A model generated the notes under the pieces. It was not told where the DNA came from, searched no databases, and saw nothing but the letters and a program-made list of their open reading frames with translations. The position numbers and the translations under genes were made by a program. Positions 22,947 to 26,895 of a DNA stretch of 26,895 nucleotides are shown here, one piece after another (position 1 is the stretch's first letter; each line of letters starts with the position of its first letter). The stretch covers positions 1 to 26,895 of the forward strand of contig CAIYYW010000283.1 in assembly GCA_903930515.1 (NCBI GenBank), written 5' to 3'. The DNA comes from an uncultured delta proteobacterium (lineage in GTDB: Bacteria > RBG-13-61-14 > DRUE01).

Positions 22947-23321
22947 ATGGCGAAACGGCTGGAAATTTACAAATGCGATATTTGCGGGAACATCGTGGAG
23001 GTTCTGGACGGCGGGAAGGGGGAATTGGTTTGTTGCGGGGAGCCGATGACCCTGATGACCGAAAACACGGTTGACGCATCCAAAGAAAAGCACCTCCCGG
23101 TGATAGAGAAAGTGGAGGGCGGGATCAAGGTGAAAGTGGGGAGCGTTCCTCATCCGATGGAAGAGAAACATTATATTGAATGGATCGAGCTGATCGCGGA
23201 CGGGAAGGCCTACCGGGAATTCTTGAAGCCGGGAATGGCTCCCGAGGCCTTTTTCTGCGTCAAGGCCGAGAAGGTCTCGGCCCGGGAATACTGTAACCTT
23301 CACGGATTATGGAAGGGGTGA
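22947..23321 (+). CDS. dfx: Desulfoferrodoxin (superoxide reductase, class I)
   Basis: A 124-residue enzyme reducing superoxide to hydrogen peroxide without making oxygen. The N-terminal desulforedoxin domain has the Fe(Cys)4 ligands Cys10, Cys13, Cys29 and Cys30. The catalytic domain has the EKH-x-P motif (Glu47, Lys48, His49) and iron ligands His69, His75, Cys116 and His119 (YCNLHGLW). All active-site residues are intact. AAAGGAGG lies upstream, and the ferritin gene follows after 4 bases. Its product, peroxide, would be consumed by the adjacent rubrerythrins. Confidence 0.96.
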   Translation: MAKRLEIYKCDICGNIVEVLDGGKGELVCCGEPMTLMTENTVDASKEKHLPVIEKVEGGIKVKVGSVPHPMEEKHYIEWIELIADGKAYREFLKPGMAPEAFFCVKAEKVSAREYCNLHGLWKG

Positions 23322-23325
23322 GAGG

Positions 23326-23880
23326 ATGTTGAACCAGAAGATAGAAGAGGCCTTTAACCAGCAGATCAACGCCGAGCTGTATTCCGCCTACCTCTATCTC
23401 TCAATGGCGGCCTATTGTGAATCCATCAACCTGCCCGGGTTCGCCCTCTGGCTCAAGGTGCAGACCCAGGAAGAGATCACCCACGGCCTAAGGCTTTACA
23501 ATTTCATCAATGACCGGAACGGAAGGGTGCGCCTGACCGCGATCGGCGCGCCTCCCAAGGAATGGGCCGGCCCGCAGAACGCTTTTGAGGAAGCCTATAA
23601 ACACGAGCAGATGGTCACCGGCCTGATCAACAGCCTGATGGACCTGGCCGACCAGGAACGCGATCATACCAGCTCGGTTTTCCTGCAATGGTTCGTAAAC
23701 GAGCAGGTGGAGGAAGAGGCGAATACGCTCAAGGTGGTTCAGAAACTCAAGCTGGCCAAAGATAATTCCAGCGCGATCCTGATGCTGGACCAGGAGATGG
23801 GGACCCGAACCTTTGTGATGGACCCGCTTCTGGGGCCGACCGTCGGGTTCGGAGGAGCCGGAGCAGGCGCCGGGGCCTGA
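23326..23880 (+). CDS. ftn: Ferritin (iron storage)
   Basis: A 184-residue non-haem ferritin of the FtnA type. Ferroxidase residues are visible: Glu17 (NAELYSAYLYLSM), Glu50 and His53 (QEEITHGLRLY), then Glu near 94 and QERDHTSSVFLQWFV near 122-135. It stores iron released or imported, limiting Fenton chemistry. The last 15 residues are Gly/Ala-rich (VGFGGAGAGAGA), unusual for ferritin. GAGAGG overlaps the end of dfx, so they are probably co-transcribed. An A/T-rich hairpin follows. Confidence 0.93.
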   Translation: MLNQKIEEAFNQQINAELYSAYLYLSMAAYCESINLPGFALWLKVQTQEEITHGLRLYNFINDRNGRVRLTAIGAPPKEWAGPQNAFEEAYKHEQMVTGLINSLMDLADQERDHTSSVFLQWFVNEQVEEEANTLKVVQKLKLAKDNSSAILMLDQEMGTRTFVMDPLLGPTVGFGGAGAGAGA

Positions 23881-23882
23881 GC

Positions 23883-23906
23883 AAAAGCCGGCTTTTTGGG
23901 CTTTTT
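23883..23906 (+). terminator. Candidate intrinsic terminator after ferritin
   Basis: AAAAGCC (23883-23889) pairs with GGCTTTT (23899-23905) around a 9-base loop that itself holds an alternative GGCTTTTT; both are followed by T runs. It may end or weaken transcription before the ferritin-like gene. It lies directly after the ferritin stop. Confidence 0.5.
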
Positions 23907-23951
23907 GAACCCGCGGGAGTCGGGGCAAAATTTTCTCTAAAGGAGATGACA

Positions 23952-24485
23952 ATGGGCGAGCGAGAAGAGCAGATGTTGAAAGTGTTCCGGATTGCCCTGG
24001 AGATTGAGGAAAAGGGAAGGGCCTTTTATCAGGGCGTGGCCGAGACCACCCAAAATTCCCTGGGCAAGAAGGTGTTCAAGATGCTGATGTCGGACGAGTC
24101 GGTCCACAAGAAGCGGATCACGATGGTTTATCAATCGCTGAGCCGGAATCAAGTCTGGTCCGAGGACTGGAAACAACAAAAGGTGGATCAGGGAGGCCCG
24201 CAAAAGATTTTCCGGGAACTGGGCAAGAAGCAATCGCAAAACCTGGAAACGGACGCCTCGGATTTGGCCGCTTTGGAAGTGGGGATCGGGCTGGAATTCG
24301 CTTCAATCAGCTTCTACCAGGAGCGGCTGAACCAGACCAAGGAAAAAATGGAAAAGGAATTCCTGGGACAGATGATCCAGGAAGAAAAAAACCACCACCA
24401 ACTGCTGGCGGATATGAAACTGTATCTCAACGACCCCTCGGCCTGGTTCATTGAAAAAGAGCGCCACGGCCTGGACGGCGTCTGA
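23952..24485 (+). CDS. Ferritin-like/rubrerythrin-type diiron protein without rubredoxin domain
   Basis: A 177-residue two-repeat ferritin-like protein. The first half has EIEEKGRAFYQ and SDESVHKKR, the second half GLEFASISFYQ and IQEEKNHHQL, each providing Glu and ExxH ligands for a diiron site. There is no C-terminal rubredoxin domain. It belongs to the 'rubrerythrin/YciF-like ferritin-like' group of unknown exact role, probably peroxide or iron handling. The start at 23952 is chosen because AAAGGAG lies 6 bases upstream; an ATG at 23946 touches the Shine-Dalgarno. Confidence 0.85.
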   Translation: MGEREEQMLKVFRIALEIEEKGRAFYQGVAETTQNSLGKKVFKMLMSDESVHKKRITMVYQSLSRNQVWSEDWKQQKVDQGGPQKIFRELGKKQSQNLETDASDLAALEVGIGLEFASISFYQERLNQTKEKMEKEFLGQMIQEEKNHHQLLADMKLYLNDPSAWFIEKERHGLDGV

Positions 24486-24544
24486 AAGCAAAAAGCTCAG
24501 CCAGGCGATAGGTCAACGCCGAACCGAATAAAAAGGAGGTCTTG

Positions 24545-25747
24545 ATGAATCAGCATTTGAAAGCGGTGAAAATTTCGGACAAGGTTTACTGGGTGGGAGC
24601 GATTGACTGGACGATGAGGGATTTCCACGGCTACCAAACCCAGCGCGGCTCAACCTATAACGCCTTTCTGGTGATCGGGGAAAAGCCGATCCTGATTGAT
24701 ACGGTCAAGGCCCAGTTCCGGGACGAGCTGCTCGCCAGGATCAGCTCGGTGATGGACCCGAAACGGATCCAAATCATCATCTCCAACCATACCGAGATGG
24801 ACCATTCCGGCTGTCTCCCTGACCTGATTGAGCTCGCCAAGCCGGAAAAGGTGTTCGCCTCTCCCAACGGCGCCGAGGCCCTGAATGAGCATTTCAAGAT
24901 CAGTCAGGAGATCATCCCGGTCAAGGACGGAGAAACCATGGACCTGGCCGGATTGAAATTCACCTTCCTGGAAGCCCGGATGCTGCACTGGCCCGATTCC
25001 ATGTTCAGCTACCTCAATGACGAAAAAATACTGTTTTCCTCCGATGCCTTCGGGATGCATCTGGCCAGCTCCGAACGCTTTGACGACGAGCTGGATCAGC
25101 CCGTCCTGGAATACGAGGCCGCCAAGTATTACGCCAACATCATCACGCTTTATTCCCCGATCGTGCTCAAGGCTCTGGAGCGGGTGTCCAAAATGGGCAT
25201 TGAGCTGAAAATGATCGCCCCGGACCACGGCCCGATCTGGCGCAAGAACATCAAGCGCGTCCTGGAACTGTATAAAAAATGGGCCGAGCAAAGGCCGACT
25301 AAAAAAGCCGTGGTGGTCTATGACACAATGTGGAACAGCACCGGCAAAATGGCCAAAGCCATCTCGGACGGACTAACCTCGGCCGGGATCAGCGTCAAGG
25401 TGATGAAGCTCCGCGATGATCACCGCTCCGATGTGGCCACCGAATTGCTGGACGCCTGCGCGCTCCTGGTCGGGTCCCCCACTTTGAACAACGGCCTGTT
25501 CCCGACTATGTCCGACTTGCTAACCTATTTAAAAGGATTGAGGTTCAAGAACAAAATCGGAGCCGTGTTCGGCTCTTACGGCTGGAGCGGAGAAGCGAAC
25601 CGGATTTTGAAAGAAAATCTGGAAGGAATGAAAATACCGGTCACGGCTGAAATCCAGAGCAAGTTTGTCCCGACCCAGGAAATGCTGGATCAATGCTTCG
25701 CTCTGGGGGGGCAGGTTGCGGAAAGGATCAAGGAAGTTGTTAAATAA
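24545..25747 (+). CDS. Flavodiiron protein (rubredoxin:oxygen oxidoreductase/FprA type)
   Basis: A 400-residue enzyme reducing O2 to water, or NO to N2O, with electrons from rubredoxin. The N-terminal metallo-beta-lactamase-like domain carries diiron ligands His82, Glu84, Asp86, His87 (NHTEMDHSG), His148 (MLHWPDS), Asp167 (SSDAFG) and His228 (APDHGP), all intact. A C-terminal flavodoxin domain (about 253-395) has the FMN phosphate loop YDTMWNSTGKMA. Start ATG at 24545, 4 bases after AAAGGAGGT, one codon downstream of a TTG. The rubredoxin gene follows, its natural electron donor. Confidence 0.95.
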   Translation: MNQHLKAVKISDKVYWVGAIDWTMRDFHGYQTQRGSTYNAFLVIGEKPILIDTVKAQFRDELLARISSVMDPKRIQIIISNHTEMDHSGCLPDLIELAKPEKVFASPNGAEALNEHFKISQEIIPVKDGETMDLAGLKFTFLEARMLHWPDSMFSYLNDEKILFSSDAFGMHLASSERFDDELDQPVLEYEAAKYYANIITLYSPIVLKALERVSKMGIELKMIAPDHGPIWRKNIKRVLELYKKWAEQRPTKKAVVVYDTMWNSTGKMAKAISDGLTSAGISVKVMKLRDDHRSDVATELLDACALLVGSPTLNNGLFPTMSDLLTYLKGLRFKNKIGAVFGSYGWSGEANRILKENLEGMKIPVTAEIQSKFVPTQEMLDQCFALGGQVAERIKEVVK

Positions 25748-25841
25748 TAATGGAAAGCAAGGCCTTCGGGGTCTCCATTCCCGCTTATATTGCCCCGCCG
25801 GCCCGGCAAGGAATTCAAATTTAAGCAGGAGGATATAAAAG

Positions 25842-26003
25842 ATGAAGAAGTATCAATGCGCTGTCTGCGGATATATTTATGACCCGGCCAAGGGAGACCC
25901 CAAGCACGGCCAAAAGCCCGGAACCGCTTTTGAAGCATTGCCCGACGATTGGACCTGCCCGGTCTGCGGCGCCGCTAAAGATCAGTTCGAGCCGCTCGGA
26001 TAG
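25842..26003 (+). CDS. Rubredoxin
   Basis: A 53-residue rubredoxin read directly from the sequence: Cys6 and Cys9 ([10 protein letters not shown]), Cys39 and Cys42 ([14 protein letters not shown]), aromatic core residues, no extra domain. Cytoplasmic one-electron carrier, very likely donating to the flavodiiron protein, rubrerythrins and desulfoferrodoxin encoded just upstream. GCAGGAGGAT precedes the ATG. The 94-base gap from the flavodiiron gene holds only a 5-bp inverted repeat around CCGGCC. Confidence 0.96.
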   Translation: MKKYQCAVCGYIYDPAKGDPKHGQKPGTAFEALPDDWTCPVCGAAKDQFEPLG

Positions 26004-26012
26004 TATTATATT

Positions 26013-26039
26013 TTTGCCGCAGAGGCGCCGCTCCGCAAA
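26013..26039. terminator. Candidate bidirectional terminator between rubredoxin and the permease gene
   Basis: TTTGC (26013-26017) pairs with GCAAA (26035-26039), with GAG/CTC inside (26022-26024, 26031-26033) and small bulges, flanked by T runs on one side and A/T on the other. It lies between convergent genes. Confidence 0.3.
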
Positions 26040-26077
26040 TTCTGCCACCAATCCCTTGATCCGGTGGATTCTTACGC

Positions 26078-26895
26078 TTATTTTTCCGGCGGCTTCTGGA
26101 GGAAGAATTTGGAATGGCGATATTGTTGGAGGGCGTCCTTGATGAAGACATTGAGGACTGCGGCTGCGGGGACGGCGACCAGGATTCCGAAAAAGCCGAG
26201 CAGGTCCACCCCGATCAGGATGGCCAGGATCACCGCGACCGGGCTTAAGCCGACCTTTTTTCCCACGATCTTTGGGGTGATGAAATAGCTCTCAATAGTT
26301 TGGGCCACCGCGAACACAACCCAGACCCCGACCAGTTGCCAGGAAAACCCGTTTTCCAAAAGCGACATAATGCTTCCGGCCACGATCCCGACCGCAGTCC
26401 CGAAGTAGGGTATGATCAGGGCCAGGCCCGATACCATCCCGATCACCACGGCCATGTTCACTCCGACCATGAGCAGGCCGATGCTGTAAAGCAGGCCGAG
26501 GATGATGCACACGGTCAGTTGTCCCCGGATGAACGCGGCCAGGACCTCGTCAACCTGTTGGAATTTTTCCAGCAGATAGTCGCGATAGGCGAGCGGGAAA
26601 TAGGACGCCGCGCGCTCCTTGAGCGATTCCCAGTCGCGGAGGAAATAAATCAGGAGCACCGGGACTATTAACAGGCCGAAAAACCACAAGAACAGCGTCA
26701 GTCCCTTGGAGCTGATTTTTTTAGCGAAATCGGTCACCGGCTTGAGGGAGGAAGCGTCCATTTTTAAAATCTGGTTCTTGGCCTCGTCCATCCATTCCGT
26801 GAAATTGCGCGGGAGGTCTATCTTCAAATACTTGAGCGCGAGCGGCTCGGCCTTTTCCTGGACCCGGGCCAAATATTGCGGAAGGTTTTCTGTCA
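26078..26895 (-). CDS. AI-2E/PerM-family membrane permease, N-terminus cut by window edge
   Basis: The frame is open to the window end, so at least 272 C-terminal residues are seen; the family usually has about 350. An extracytoplasmic helical segment with MDASSLKPV comes first. The following helices (LFLWFFGLLIVPVLLIYFL, the pair from LTVCIILGLLYSIG, MAVVIGMVSGLALIIPYFGTAVG, then the last ones before SPVAVILAILIGVDLLGFFGILVAVPAAAVL) match the AI-2E transporter/PerM fold. Substrate unknown: relatives export AI-2 or ions such as Na+/H+. A TTG at 26872 is only an internal codon. It is convergent with the oxygen-defence cluster and probably unrelated to it. Confidence 0.9.
   Translation of the reverse strand, partial: TENLPQYLARVQEKAEPLALKYLKIDLPRNFTEWMDEAKNQILKMDASSLKPVTDFAKKISSKGLTLFLWFFGLLIVPVLLIYFLRDWESLKERAASYFPLAYRDYLLEKFQQVDEVLAAFIRGQLTVCIILGLLYSIGLLMVGVNMAVVIGMVSGLALIIPYFGTAVGIVAGSIMSLLENGFSWQLVGVWVVFAVAQTIESYFITPKIVGKKVGLSPVAVILAILIGVDLLGFFGILVAVPAAAVLNVFIKDALQQYRHSKFFLQKPPEK

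Overview
The window reads as chromosome of a diderm, probably strictly anaerobic bacterium. A complete tolQ-tolR-tolA-tolB-pal-cpoB operon implies an outer membrane. A full oxygen-detoxification cluster (two rubrerythrins, desulfoferrodoxin, ferritin, ferritin-like protein, flavodiiron protein, rubredoxin) implies anaerobic life, and catalase or Fe/Mn superoxide dismutase is absent. The thiolase-fold/DUF35 genes and a stand-alone molybdopterin oxidoreductase recall Desulfobacterota-like or uncultured candidate lineages. No rRNA, tRNA or marker gene fixes the phylum, and I do not name one.

Layout. 1-398 has no clear gene but holds small palindromic repeats and a candidate promoter. 399-2696 (+) is a secreted GH2 beta-mannosidase-like enzyme. 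2699-2887 (-) is a small LysW-like zinc protein. 2983-7853 (+) is the Tol-Pal envelope operon. From about 7942 to 21341 everything is on the minus strand. Read 5' to 3' in that direction it contains: a three-gene module (four-helix membrane protein, helical protein, SPFH protein with three zinc ribbons; 21341-19201); a molybdopterin oxidoreductase (19103-16971); a carbohydrate-type operon (Gfo/Idh oxidoreductase, SDR, GH36-type glycosidase; 16597-12799); a thiolase-like/thiolase-like/DUF35/DUF35 operon with a good sigma70-type promoter (12586-9028); and a 55-residue cysteine protein, a PilZ protein and YraN (8968-7942). At 21435-26003 (+) lies the oxygen-defence cluster, headed by an AT-rich palindrome and a wrecked Fur/PerR-type regulator gene. 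The right edge cuts an AI-2E/PerM-type permease.

How the parts work together. The Tol-Pal genes are translationally coupled and build the trans-envelope machine. The oxygen-defence genes form a chain: desulfoferrodoxin reduces superoxide to peroxide, rubrerythrins reduce peroxide, flavodiiron protein reduces O2 (or NO), rubredoxin carries electrons, and ferritins store the iron. The two thiolase-fold proteins and two DUF35 OB-fold proteins probably form one heteromeric acyl-CoA enzyme. Neither thiolase-like protein has the usual catalytic Cys and His, so the reaction is probably not ordinary thiolysis. This operon is my best candidate for an undescribed system.

Small genes found by direct translation include the 55-residue Cys protein (8801-8968), the rubredoxin (25842-26003) and the broken regulator (21507-21746). 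Start sites were moved from the longest open frame wherever a Shine-Dalgarno sequence, signal peptide or operon spacing argued for it.
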